Source: Chthonomonas calidirosea (GTDB lineage: Bacteria > Armatimonadota > Fimbriimonadia > Fimbriimonadales > Fimbriimonadaceae). Taken from it: a stretch of 64,000 nucleotides of DNA. Under the pieces are notes generated by a model that was not told the origin of the DNA, ran no database searches, and worked only from the letters and a program-made list of their open reading frames with translations. Shown one piece after another: positions 8,937-16,882 of this stretch. Position numbers and translations under genes: made by a program. The stretch's first letter is position 1; each line of letters starts with the position of its first letter. The stretch lies in NCBI GenBank assembly GCA_945882415.1, contig CAMCWC010000002.1:248001-312000 (forward strand), read 5' to 3'.

Positions 8937-9446
8937 CTATCGGAGAACTTCAGCTCGCCATTCGGCAAGGTTTAGCAATCGGCCGGGACCGGGTTCGGTG
9001 GCTGAGAGGAAGGTCGTGAGGTTGTATTCACCCGGCGAGATCGCTGGCCATGGCGGTTGACGGCTCGGGTCTTGCATGTTCCGCCGGTCAGATCGGAAGT
9101 CGCGCACATACTCGCTGGCATCCACGACCCGGAACCGGAGCAATTCGTCATCCACCGGAAAGTTCTCCTGGGTCCATTTGATGGCGCAGCCCGGGAAATC
9201 GCCCGTGTAGCTGTCGTCATAAATGACGTCGCCATCCGGAGTTCGGTCTAGCAGCACCACGTGGTAGTCCCAAATCACCGCTTCGGCCGAGGGGTACTGC
9301 GGAACTTGAGCGTGCATTTGGCAGCGCCGGTTTTCGCTCACCACGAAGACCGCCCATCGCTCGTTTTGCGACGGCAAGTTCGCCAGCATCCAAACGTTTT
9401 CTTCGCAGTAGTTCGGAACCGGAACAAACGGAATCGGCTCGGTCAT
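8937..9446 (-). CDS. Protein N-terminal glutamine amidohydrolase (NTAQ1 family)
   Basis: Predicted cytosolic enzyme that deamidates an N-terminal Gln of proteins to Glu; in eukaryotes this feeds the Arg/N-degron pathway. The 169-residue protein has the family hallmarks in order: NYCEENVW with nucleophile C14, WDYHVVLL with H62 and VIYDDS with D77, matching the Cys-His-Asp triad of human NTAQ1, then FRVVDASEYVRDFRSDR-type and PGEYNLTTFL segments as in the animal enzyme. The ATG overlaps the stop of the upstream HD-domain gene (ATGA, 9443-9446), so the two are translationally coupled. An upstream extension of the frame lacks similarity and is rejected. Family is clear; the biological target here is unknown. 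Confidence 0.9.
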   Translation of the reverse strand: MTEPIPFVPVPNYCEENVWMLANLPSQNERWAVFVVSENRRCQMHAQVPQYPSAEAVIWDYHVVLLDRTPDGDVIYDDSYTGDFPGCAIKWTQENFPVDDELLRFRVVDASEYVRDFRSDRRNMQDPSRQPPWPAISPGEYNLTTFLSATEPGPGRLLNLAEWRAEVLR

Positions 9447-9988
9447 TCTGTTACCGACGCTTCGAGCAAGGAGCGATAACTCTCGACGCTTGGCACCTGC
9501 AACCCGACTACTTTGGCTTGGTCGTCCCACCGCCGCGCTTGCACTGCCTCCCGAAAGTGGGGTTCTGCTTCAAACTCGGCGACTTCGTGCGCGGTCATTG
9601 GGCCACCTTGGAGTTCGAGGCTCCGCTGCGAGACCGGAGACAAGCCCGCGAGATACTGGGGTTCGACGGCGCAAAGGTAGCGCTTCGCGGGAACGTGAAG
9701 CCGTACACAGTCCACGACTAAGGGCGGAAACTTACCCGCGAGAAACTCGGCCCCTTCATCTTCATGCTTTGCATCCACGCCATGGTCGGCGATGTCCTCT
9801 CCTTGGCTGTGTAAAAGATGCCCGATGTCGTGCAGCAGGGCGCCGAGGATCATGGCGTTGCTGGCTCCGGCTTCTCGTGCAAGGTGGGCCGCCTGCAAGG
9901 CATGTTCGGTCTCGGTGACTTGTTCACCAAAGTACAGTCCGTTGCCGCGTTCTTCAAAGAGTTGGATGATCTCGTCGACGATCGTCAT
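9443..9988 (-). CDS. HD-domain diiron oxygenase-like protein (PhnZ-like)
   Basis: A 181-residue cytosolic HD-domain protein that resembles PhnZ, the mixed-valence diiron oxygenase that cleaves organophosphonates, along its whole length: LYFGE, EHALQAA, LLHDIGH, HVPAKRYL, LQGGPM and a C-terminal RRWDDQAK. Predicted iron ligands are H29, H53, D54, H75 and H98 plus an Asp near 154, and the substrate-channel pair Y19/E22 that distinguishes HD oxygenases from ordinary HD phosphatases is kept. No PhnY-type 2-oxoglutarate dioxygenase is nearby; instead it is coupled to an NTAQ1-type gene. Oxygenase chemistry is inferred from conserved residues; the substrate is unknown. Confidence 0.85.
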   Translation of the reverse strand: MTIVDEIIQLFEERGNGLYFGEQVTETEHALQAAHLAREAGASNAMILGALLHDIGHLLHSQGEDIADHGVDAKHEDEGAEFLAGKFPPLVVDCVRLHVPAKRYLCAVEPQYLAGLSPVSQRSLELQGGPMTAHEVAEFEAEPHFREAVQARRWDDQAKVVGLQVPSVESYRSLLEASVTE

Positions 9989-10062
9989 TTAAGTGTGGTG
10001 TTCGTACCGGATGACTGTTACCGGAAGGTTAAGGGCACGAAATTCCTTTAGAAATCAGGACC

Positions 10063-11655
10063 TTACCGGAAGAGATTGGGAAATGCATAGACCGCGTACG
10101 CGCCGAGACGGGCTCCTTCGGGGGTCGGATGCAAACCGTCACGGGTCAGGACGCGAGTGAGCCGGAAGGTGTCGCCGGAAACGACCGGCTTCCCGAACAT
10201 CGCGCGAAGAACGACTTCTAGGCTCGATGTGCCTGGGTAGCTCGTGATGGTCATTTGGGACGCGCCGGTGTTTCCGCCGGTCAATCCGGTCACGGAAAAG
10301 CCATCGAAATAGCCGGGCTTATCGTCGCCGGTCACGCATTTTGAGATGAGCAAGTTCGAGTTACCGATCCCTTGCGACACGGTTTGCGCAACTTGCGTGC
10401 CATCGCGCCAAACGCCTCTCGTATCCGACACGTACTTCGCCGGATCGAGCACCGCAAAGAATCCAGCCGGAACGGTGCTGCGCAGAGAATCATTGTAGGT
10501 GAGCCAGTTGGCCACCGGGAAGTCGTTATTCTTTGTTTTCTGACCGGCCGCGGTCGCCCATTGGTCGGTGCTTGTTGTGTACGGATGCAGAGTGGATAAA
10601 TACATCCGCTTTATTCCGTTCTTAACCAGGATAGCGGCGAGGGCTTGGTTTCGAGAAATGATTTCACTGGCCGGACATCGCCCACTTCCGGTCGAGGCGA
10701 AACTGGCAGCGTCGTTGATTCCGTGGGTGATGAGGCCGTAGTCGGCGCCAGAGTCCCGAAGTAGGGCGAGGCGGCGGGTCATCGTTTGTTCCGTATTGAT
10801 CTCGCTTCGGTCACCCGACACCCCGAAGCTTACGACGGGAATTTTTAGCCGGGCGAAGCCCCGACCTACCCAGCCTGGGTTATAGAATCCATCGCGGTTA
10901 TAGTGCGAGCCGCTGTCATTTCCAGCATTCAAAACCGAATCTCCAAAGGCGGCAATGCTGTGAGCGTTCGGATCCGTAGTTCGCGTTTGAATCAACGCTG
11001 GCATGGCGCAAACGCGTGGCCCGAGGAATTTGCCGTTGTCGTACTTGAACGCATTGGCCGAGAAGGTCGGGACATCAACCGCCGGCGTGGAAGCTCCGGC
11101 AGCCGTCTTGAAACTGGTGTAGTCGTAAGCAGCGAGCGTGCTACAGAACAATTGCTGTTCCCGGTCTATCAGGGTGTAGCGTAAACGAGCTTTGATCACC
11201 GTTCCGGCCGTAACGGGAATGTTGATCCAGTCGGTAAACATGTGGGTGCCAGGCTGCATTAGTCCGACCGTTTGCCCCCCAAAGGTGGCCTTTTGCCATG
11301 TACCACCGACGAGAACGGCGAACTCCGTTTTCACCGGGCCTTCTACAACACGCGACTCCTGAAAGCCCGGATACTTATCGGTGTTGGCGTACTTGTGCCC
11401 ATCTGGGTAAGGGTTCCAAGTAATGTCGCCTTTGCCCCACCCAGTAACCGCGATGCGCAGTCCCTGACCACTAACAATCGGGTGAATGTTGAACTCGGTT
11501 AGAATCGAATCTACGGTTTCGCTAGCGCCGCTTGCCTGTGCCGCGCCGGCATTTGTGTACGATACGCACGAAATCGGCCTCGGTGACGTTTGCGCGAAGG
11601 AGCTCGAAATGAGCGCACTCATTACCACAACGGACAACGAACTCCAGTATTTCAT
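10063..11655 (-). CDS. Secreted SGNH/GDSL hydrolase
   Basis: Secreted esterase-like protein of 530 residues with a signal peptide ending near SSFA (21). The SGNH blocks appear in the second half: block I AAFGDSVLNAG with the nucleophilic Ser, GVSG for the Gly block, HGIND for the Asn block and a C-terminal DGLHPT with the catalytic Asp and His. About 230 residues of beta-rich sequence precede block I, so a separate N-terminal domain is likely. Substrate could be an acetylated polysaccharide or lipid; nothing in the context decides. It stands alone, with TACGTT seven bases before the ATG. Confidence 0.85.
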   Translation of the reverse strand: MKYWSSLSVVVMSALISSSFAQTSPRPISCVSYTNAGAAQASGASETVDSILTEFNIHPIVSGQGLRIAVTGWGKGDITWNPYPDGHKYANTDKYPGFQESRVVEGPVKTEFAVLVGGTWQKATFGGQTVGLMQPGTHMFTDWINIPVTAGTVIKARLRYTLIDREQQLFCSTLAAYDYTSFKTAAGASTPAVDVPTFSANAFKYDNGKFLGPRVCAMPALIQTRTTDPNAHSIAAFGDSVLNAGNDSGSHYNRDGFYNPGWVGRGFARLKIPVVSFGVSGDRSEINTEQTMTRRLALLRDSGADYGLITHGINDAASFASTGSGRCPASEIISRNQALAAILVKNGIKRMYLSTLHPYTTSTDQWATAAGQKTKNNDFPVANWLTYNDSLRSTVPAGFFAVLDPAKYVSDTRGVWRDGTQVAQTVSQGIGNSNLLISKCVTGDDKPGYFDGFSVTGLTGGNTGASQMTITSYPGTSSLEVVLRAMFGKPVVSGDTFRLTRVLTRDGLHPTPEGARLGAYAVYAFPNLFR

Positions 11656-11662
11656 GGCCTAC

Positions 11663-11668
11663 AACGTA
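11663..11668 (-). promoter_or_regulatory. -10-like hexamer of the SGNH hydrolase gene
   Basis: On the minus strand this reads TACGTT, seven bases before the ATG, with no ribosome binding site between. It follows the leaderless pattern seen elsewhere in the window. Confidence 0.35.
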
Positions 11669-11862
11669 TCTTGGCCCATTGTAGAAAGTTTCCACCCTAA
11701 CGTCAAGCGTTCCTCCTCACCCGTTTCGCGCACAGATTGCGCCGGTCAGCCACTTACCATATGCCTTTCGAGCCTTGTTTGTTTGGCTTCGGAAGGTTCC
11801 GATTCACGCAAAAATCACTCGAATTCGTTCAAGATGGCTTACAGGAGCACCACAGAACGCGA

Positions 11863-12825
11863 ATGAATTTGTTTACTCACAGCGGCAATCCAATCCCACA
11901 ACTTGGGCTAGGGACATTTGGTTCAGACAACTACACGGCAGATCAAATCTCGGCGGCAGTGATCGGCGCCGCTGAGGTGGGATACCGCCACTTCGACTGC
12001 GCGTCGATTTATGCCAACGAACCAGAAGTTGGAAACGCGCTTCAGTCGGTGATCCAAAGCGGTGTGTCGCGTGAAGACCTTTGGGTTACGAGCAAGGTCT
12101 GGAACAACATGCACAGCGCCGTTGAGGCGTCTTGCGAGCAGTCGCTGCGAGATCTTAAGCTCGACTATCTCGACTTGTTCTTGGTTCACTGGCCGTTCCC
12201 GAACCATCATGCTCAGGGTGTCGATGTCAATTCTCGCGATCCTCACGCCGTGCCCTACGACCACAACGCGTACATGGCGACTTGGGCGCAGATGGAGCGG
12301 CTGGTCGAACGCGGGTTGGTGCGGAACATTGGAACGTCGAACATGACGGTCCATAAGCTTTCCGCTCTATTGCGTGATGCGGCAATCCGTCCGGTCGCAT
12401 CGCAACTTGAGTTGCATCCACACTTTCAGCAGAAAGGGAATTTCCAGTTCCTGTTGGAGAACGACATTCAGCCAATCGGATATTCACCAATCGGTTCGCC
12501 GAGCCGGCCGGAGCGGGATCGAACGCCTACGGACACGGTGGATGTTGAAGACCCGGTCATCGTTGCGGCCGCGGAGCGACTTGGAGTTCATCCCGCGGTC
12601 GTTTGCGTGCTCTGGCAGGTTCAGTTGGGTTCGATTCCGATTCCGTTTTCGGTAAAGCGGCCGCAGTATGAGGGGATGCTGAAGGCAGTTCAGGAGCTCT
12701 CTTTGACCGAGGCGGAGATGCTAGAGATCGGCAAGATTGACCGTAATTGTCGGCTGATCAAAGGCCACGTCTTCCTTTGGGAAGGGGCGAAAGACTGGAT
12801 CGACCTATGGGACGACGAGCCCTAA
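11863..12825 (+). CDS. Aldo/keto reductase
   Basis: NAD(P)H-dependent carbonyl reductase of 320 residues, the usual length for the superfamily. It starts with LGLGTFG, and the catalytic tetrad is D45, Y50, K78 and H109 in GYRHFDCASIYANE, TSKVW and LVHWPF. The cofactor end carries PIPFSVKRPQ in place of the usual IPKS element. The ATG at 11863 starts right at the beta-hairpin that opens the barrel; the frame continues upstream without family similarity. The stop overlaps that of the convergent DUF2087 gene by four bases. Substrate is not predictable. Confidence 0.9.
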   Translation: MNLFTHSGNPIPQLGLGTFGSDNYTADQISAAVIGAAEVGYRHFDCASIYANEPEVGNALQSVIQSGVSREDLWVTSKVWNNMHSAVEASCEQSLRDLKLDYLDLFLVHWPFPNHHAQGVDVNSRDPHAVPYDHNAYMATWAQMERLVERGLVRNIGTSNMTVHKLSALLRDAAIRPVASQLELHPHFQQKGNFQFLLENDIQPIGYSPIGSPSRPERDRTPTDTVDVEDPVIVAAAERLGVHPAVVCVLWQVQLGSIPIPFSVKRPQYEGMLKAVQELSLTEAEMLEIGKIDRNCRLIKGHVFLWEGAKDWIDLWDDEP

Positions 12826-13124
12826 ACGGCCCGTCGGTACTGCGAGCCGTCGAGTTCGCGATCGAGTAATCCAAGGTCGAACATCTCGCGGCGGAGCAGA
12901 GCGTGGTCGTCGAACGCGTGCCAGTTTTTCAGCACGATGTTTACTTCGACTTCGCGATAGGTTCGGTTCGGCAGAAATTTCGTGGCCAGGTAGCGGAGGA
13001 GTTGCAACTGCACTTTTCGCTGCTTCCGGCTTGGCCACGCCAAGACCACGCCGTTTTTGTCGAGCCATTGCGAGGGGATGGCTTCCTTTTCACCGTCCAG
13101 GTTCGTGAATTCAAACAACGGCAT
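12822..13124 (-). CDS. DUF2087-type small protein
   Basis: A 100-residue protein with the pattern of DUF2087: a KEAIPSQW-like opening, QLQLLRYLATKF, then REVEVNIVLKNWHAFDDHALLRREMFDLGLLDR, which resembles the C-terminal DNA-binding-like module found in some ArsR-type regulators. Role unknown; a small regulator is a guess. The ATG at 13124 is used; a GTG four codons upstream is possible. Convergent with the aldo/keto reductase gene. Confidence 0.75.
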   Translation of the reverse strand: MPLFEFTNLDGEKEAIPSQWLDKNGVVLAWPSRKQRKVQLQLLRYLATKFLPNRTYREVEVNIVLKNWHAFDDHALLRREMFDLGLLDRELDGSQYRRAV

Positions 13125-13238
13125 CAAAAATACCACCGACCCCTAAGAAGGTCTGATTTCGAAGTGAATTCGATTCCGTTGAGCATCCCTTGTGTGATTG
13201 GACGACTCTTGACCGCGATGTGCACCGGTCAGTCTTGA

Positions 13239-13844
13239 TTAAGTTGTCGGGTTTTCGTATCGCCAACCGCGCACGATAGCATCGACCAGCGCTTCCGGTT
13301 CGATGAAAACCTCAGACGAGTAGAGCGTACTTGCGCCATCGTTGGAGATGGTCGCCATGCCGTGCAGGCCCGACCAGAGCGCAGTGGCCATCGTGGTCCA
13401 ATGGCGCAGGCCAAACCCAGGTGGATGCAGGTCGCGCGCAACCGCTACGAGTTGCTCAAAGGCGATCATTGCCGTGCCTTCGGGTTCCAAGCGCTGTAGC
13501 ACGGGACTAAACATCAGTCGAAAAACAGCCGGATGTGCGCGGGCGAACTCGACATAGAGGCGAGCCATCCGGCGAAGTCGCTCATTCGGTTCAGAAACTG
13601 CCACGTCACGGAACTGTTGGGTTAGGGTCTGAAATCCCTCGGCGGCGATTGCGGCGAGCAACGAATCCTTTGATTCGAAGTGTCGATAAGGTGCTCGGGG
13701 AGAAACCTTTGCACGGCGAGCGATCTCGCGAAGCGAGAGGTGATCCGGACCGACTTCGATCAGGTGATGGCGCGCTTCCGTGAGAAGCGTCTGGCGCAGG
13801 TCGTCCTTGTGATAGCTCGTCTTTGTTCGTTCCAACTTGGCCAT
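13239..13844 (-). CDS. TetR-family transcriptional regulator
   Basis: A 201-residue repressor. The N-terminal helix-turn-helix reads LSLREIARRAKVSPRAPYRHF (about residues 37-57), and the C-terminal half matches the WHG-type ligand domain (TetR_C_33): LRRMARLYVEFARAHPAVFRLMF and a WSGLHGMA segment. It is transcribed divergently from an epimerase-like gene, and the 48-bp gap holds two copies of a dyad operator that overlie the -10 elements of both genes, so repression of itself and its neighbour is expected. The start at ATG 13844 is set by the domain boundary. The inducer is unknown. Confidence 0.92.
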   Translation of the reverse strand: MAKLERTKTSYHKDDLRQTLLTEARHHLIEVGPDHLSLREIARRAKVSPRAPYRHFESKDSLLAAIAAEGFQTLTQQFRDVAVSEPNERLRRMARLYVEFARAHPAVFRLMFSPVLQRLEPEGTAMIAFEQLVAVARDLHPPGFGLRHWTTMATALWSGLHGMATISNDGASTLYSSEVFIEPEALVDAIVRGWRYENPTT

Positions 13845-13854
13845 ATTACCCGGA

Positions 13855-13894
13855 ATGTATTCAGTGCATACATTTGGGTATACACTGCATACAT
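13855..13894. promoter_or_regulatory. Double operator between tetR-type gene and epimerase gene
   Basis: Two 18-base boxes face each other: ATGTATTCAGTGCATACA at 13855-13872 and, on the opposite strand, ATGTATGCAGTGTATACC at 13877-13894. They agree at 15 of 18 positions, and each is itself a near-palindrome (GTAT...ATAC). The left box overlies a TACATT -10 candidate of the regulator gene (13859-13854, minus strand). The right box overlies TACACT (13881-13886), six bases before the epimerase ATG, and reaches into that start codon. This geometry is what a self-regulating TetR repressor would need. Confidence 0.75.
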
Positions 13895-14804
13895 GAGTAA
13901 CGTTCATGTCGTCTTTGGGTTCGGACCGGTCGGTCGCACGTTGGCAACGCGCTTGGTGGCCGCTGGAAAAGAGGTGCGGATTGTTTCGCGGAAGCCAGTA
14001 ACTCTTATGGGCGCGACGCACGTTTCCTCCGATGCCTCGATAACCGCAAACGCGGTTGCCGCCTCGAAGGGAGCAGATGTTATCTATAACTGCATCAATG
14101 CAGACATCACCCGCTGGACCGAGTTGTTGCCGCCGGTCTACGATGCGCTGCTCAGTGCCGCAGTCACGCACAAGGCGAAATACGTGGTGATGGACAACTT
14201 GTACATGTACGGGCCCGTGCAGAGCTCGATGAACGAGGACTTGCCGTATCGTCCCAACGGGCCGAAGTCTGCCCTGCGCGGCAAGCTCGCGGAGGAAATT
14301 CTGCAGGCGCACAAAGCGGGGCACGTGCAGGCGGTGTTGTTGCGGGCTTCGGACTTCTTTGGACCTTTCGTGGAGAACGCTATGATGAGCCGCTCGACTT
14401 TGTTGGCGATGAAAGCCGGAAAGCGATTCCCTACGCTTGGAAACCCGAGCGCGCGGCACACCTTCTCCTACATGCCAGATGTCGCGGCAGCACTTCAGAT
14501 TTGCGCAGAAAATCCAGCGGCACTCGGTCAGGTTTGGCACGCCCCTTCGTTACCAGCGATTTCTGTGCAGGAGTTTCTCCAAGCATTTGGCGACGAGTTG
14601 GGAGTTAAGCCGAAACCGATGAATGCGAACCGGTTCATGCTCAATGTTCTCGGACTGTTTAATCCGGTGGTGGCCTCTCTGAAGGAGACCCTTTATCAAT
14701 GGGAATCTGACTACGTGATGGACTCCACGCGATTTCAGACCACATTTGGGCTGCAGCCGACACCAATGAAAGTAGCGGTGCAAGAAAGTATCCGGTCTTT
14801 GTAG
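13893..14804 (+). CDS. NAD-dependent epimerase/SDR-type protein
   Basis: A 303-residue Rossmann-fold protein of the extended SDR/NmrA type. GFGPVG (9-14) is the dinucleotide loop; DVIYNCIN, then VMDNLYMYGPV, which holds the position of the extended-SDR active-site Tyr, and the PFVENAMM to FSYMPDVAAAL region resemble sugar-epimerase-like proteins. The Tyr-x3-Lys motif is not intact, so catalysis is uncertain. The ATG lies at the edge of a TetR operator and six bases after TACACT, giving a leaderless-type start. Substrate unknown; regulation by the divergent TetR is strongly suggested. Confidence 0.85.
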   Translation: MSNVHVVFGFGPVGRTLATRLVAAGKEVRIVSRKPVTLMGATHVSSDASITANAVAASKGADVIYNCINADITRWTELLPPVYDALLSAAVTHKAKYVVMDNLYMYGPVQSSMNEDLPYRPNGPKSALRGKLAEEILQAHKAGHVQAVLLRASDFFGPFVENAMMSRSTLLAMKAGKRFPTLGNPSARHTFSYMPDVAAALQICAENPAALGQVWHAPSLPAISVQEFLQAFGDELGVKPKPMNANRFMLNVLGLFNPVVASLKETLYQWESDYVMDSTRFQTTFGLQPTPMKVAVQESIRSL

Positions 14805-14853
14805 TTCCGGCTGGCATGTTGACTTAGAAAGCGGGCAAACTCGGGGTGCGGCC

Positions 14854-16842
14854 ATGAAGCAACACCCACCGATCAATTCGCACTTTCCTACCCTGTGGTT
14901 CGGCGGGGACTACAACCCAGAGCAGTGGTCGAAAGAGACCTGGCTGGAAGACGTCGAGTTGATGAAGCAAGCCGGTGTGAATGCTGCGACGGTTGGAGTG
15001 TTCTCGTGGGTGTCGCTCGAGCCTGAAGAAGGGGTTTACACCTTCGAATGGCTCGATGAAGTGTTCGATTTGTTGCACGCAAACGGAATTCATGTCGTGC
15101 TTGCGACTCCCAGCGCCGCGCCGCCAGCTTGGCTCAGCAAGAAATATCCGGAGACCCTTCGTACGGATGCTAACCGGCAGCGACGGCACCATGGCAACCG
15201 CGTCAACTTCAACTGGTCGAGCAAGATTTATCGAGAGAAAGCCGCCAGCATGGCCGAGATGCTCGCTAATCGGTACGGAAATCACCCGGCCCTCGCGCTG
15301 TGGCACGTGTCCAACGAGTACGGAGGCGAGGATTACAGCGAAGAGTCTCGACTGGCTTTCATCGACTGGCTCGGCACGAAGTACGGCACCTTGGATCGAC
15401 TAAACGCGGCATACTGGACCGCCTTCTGGGGTCACACCTACACCGACTGGGACCAGATTGACCTTCCGGGGTACCCAATTGCGGATACCAGCATTCATGG
15501 TTTGACCCTGGACTGGAAGCGGTTCTGCTCATACCAAATGCTCAGCTTTTTCCGAGAGGAGAGCGCGCCGCTGAGACGGATTACGCCGAACGTTCCGATC
15601 ACCACCAACATGATGGGCACCTACGAGGCGCTAGATCCTTGGAAGTGGAAAGACGACCTGGACCTGTTTACTTGGGACTCGTACCCTGGGTTCCAATCGC
15701 ACCCAGTCGGCACTTGGGAACTGATCAAAGTGGCGTTCGTTCACGACATGTACCGCAGCATCAAGCAAAAGCCGTTCTTGCTCATCGAAAGCACGCCGAG
15801 CTCGAGCAACTGGTACAGCAGCATGCGGCTGAAGCGGCCGAATATGCACAAGCTTGAGGCGATGCAAGCGATCGCGCACGGAAGCGAAGGGTCGATGTAC
15901 TTCCAATGGCGACAATCTCGCGGATCGCAGGAGAAATGGCACGGCGCGTTCGTGGGGCATGCGGGCGGAACGGGAACCCGAGTCTTCACCGAGGCCTGTG
16001 AAGTTGGGGCTCAGGTCAAGGAGCTCGCGGATGTCGTCGGTTGGACTTCCGAACCGGAAGTCGCAATTGTTTACGACTGGGAAAACGCCTGGGCGCTCAA
16101 GGATTCCTGCGGCCCCGTTGTCGGCGAAAAGGACTATCACCGAACCTGCGTGGAGCACTATCGCGGGTTCTGGGAGCAGAGCATTCCGTGCGATGTCATC
16201 GACAGCGACCAGCCATTTGACCGGTACCGGGTGGTCGTGGCGCCCATGCTTTACATGCTGAAGCCCGGAGTTGCCGAGAAGATTGAGGCGTTCGTCGCGG
16301 GCGGCGGCGTGTTTGTGACCACGTACCTTTCGGGCATGGTGGACGAGAACGACTTGGTCTTCGACCGGCAGAAATCTTGGCCGTTGGAGAAAGTGCTTGG
16401 AATCGTGCCAGAAGAGATCGATGCGCTATTCCCGGAGGAGCGAGTGCATCTTGCGCTCGATTCCGGCGAAGGCTCAGAGTCTTACGAAGGCGAGCGGTTC
16501 TGCGAGCTGTTCTGGGTTACGGATGCCGGAGTGCGCGGCTACTATACGAGCGAGTTCTATTCCGGAAAGCCCGCCCTGACCCAGAAATTTTTTGGCGCGG
16601 GGGAGGCTTGGTACATCGGAGCCCGAACGCGGGATTCGTTCTTAGAAGAGCTTTACGCGGGGTTTGCTTACCGGCTGGGCTTGCGCAAGGACCTCACGTC
16701 ATCGACATCTCGCGGCGTCATGGCGGTTCAGCGTGGCAACAAGCTGTTCGTATTGAACTGCACCGAAGAAGTCGAGTTCGTTGCGGTCGGTGAGCAAGGG
16801 ATCGAAATCCCGGCCTTCGGCTCGATCGTGCTACCGGCGTGA
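14854..16842 (+). CDS. Beta-galactosidase, glycoside hydrolase family 42
   Basis: Predicted cytoplasmic galactosidase of 662 residues with no signal peptide. The GH42 barrel opens with FGGDYNPEQW and carries the acid/base E155 in WHVSNEYG and the nucleophile E312 in LLIESTPSSSNW. A trimerisation, flavodoxin-like domain (about 390-590) and a small C-terminal beta domain follow, as is normal for the family. GH42 enzymes often act on galacto-oligosaccharides released from galactan by GH53; a GH53 gene and sugar transporter lie 45 kb away in this same window. The gene is monocistronic, followed by a strong hairpin. Confidence 0.95.
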   Translation: MKQHPPINSHFPTLWFGGDYNPEQWSKETWLEDVELMKQAGVNAATVGVFSWVSLEPEEGVYTFEWLDEVFDLLHANGIHVVLATPSAAPPAWLSKKYPETLRTDANRQRRHHGNRVNFNWSSKIYREKAASMAEMLANRYGNHPALALWHVSNEYGGEDYSEESRLAFIDWLGTKYGTLDRLNAAYWTAFWGHTYTDWDQIDLPGYPIADTSIHGLTLDWKRFCSYQMLSFFREESAPLRRITPNVPITTNMMGTYEALDPWKWKDDLDLFTWDSYPGFQSHPVGTWELIKVAFVHDMYRSIKQKPFLLIESTPSSSNWYSSMRLKRPNMHKLEAMQAIAHGSEGSMYFQWRQSRGSQEKWHGAFVGHAGGTGTRVFTEACEVGAQVKELADVVGWTSEPEVAIVYDWENAWALKDSCGPVVGEKDYHRTCVEHYRGFWEQSIPCDVIDSDQPFDRYRVVVAPMLYMLKPGVAEKIEAFVAGGGVFVTTYLSGMVDENDLVFDRQKSWPLEKVLGIVPEEIDALFPEERVHLALDSGEGSESYEGERFCELFWVTDAGVRGYYTSEFYSGKPALTQKFFGAGEAWYIGARTRDSFLEELYAGFAYRLGLRKDLTSSTSRGVMAVQRGNKLFVLNCTEEVEFVAVGEQGIEIPAFGSIVLPA

Positions 16843-16847
16843 GGCGT

Positions 16848-16873
16848 CCCTCGCCGGGGATTCCCGGCGAGGG
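16848..16873. terminator. Strong hairpin between convergent genes
   Basis: CCCTCGCCGGG and CCCGGCGAGGG form an 11-bp perfect stem with the loop GATT. It lies between the stops of the GH42 gene and the MhqO-like gene and can serve both strands. T tracts are absent, so it is a terminator by position and stability only. Confidence 0.7.
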
Positions 16874-16882
16874 GGCTTTGGC

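Noticed and set aside
9447-9530. N-terminal extension of the NTAQ1-type protein
   Set aside because: It lies inside the HD-domain gene and lacks similarity; the ATGA overlap start is complete for the family.
9443-9988. HD protein as cyclic-di-GMP phosphodiesterase (HD-GYP)
   Set aside because: No GYP motif; the Y-x-x-E pair and overall sequence fit PhnZ-type HD oxygenases.
13845-14540. Long N-terminal extension of the TetR protein
   Set aside because: It would run through the operator and the epimerase gene; the helix-turn-helix begins just after the ATG at 13844.
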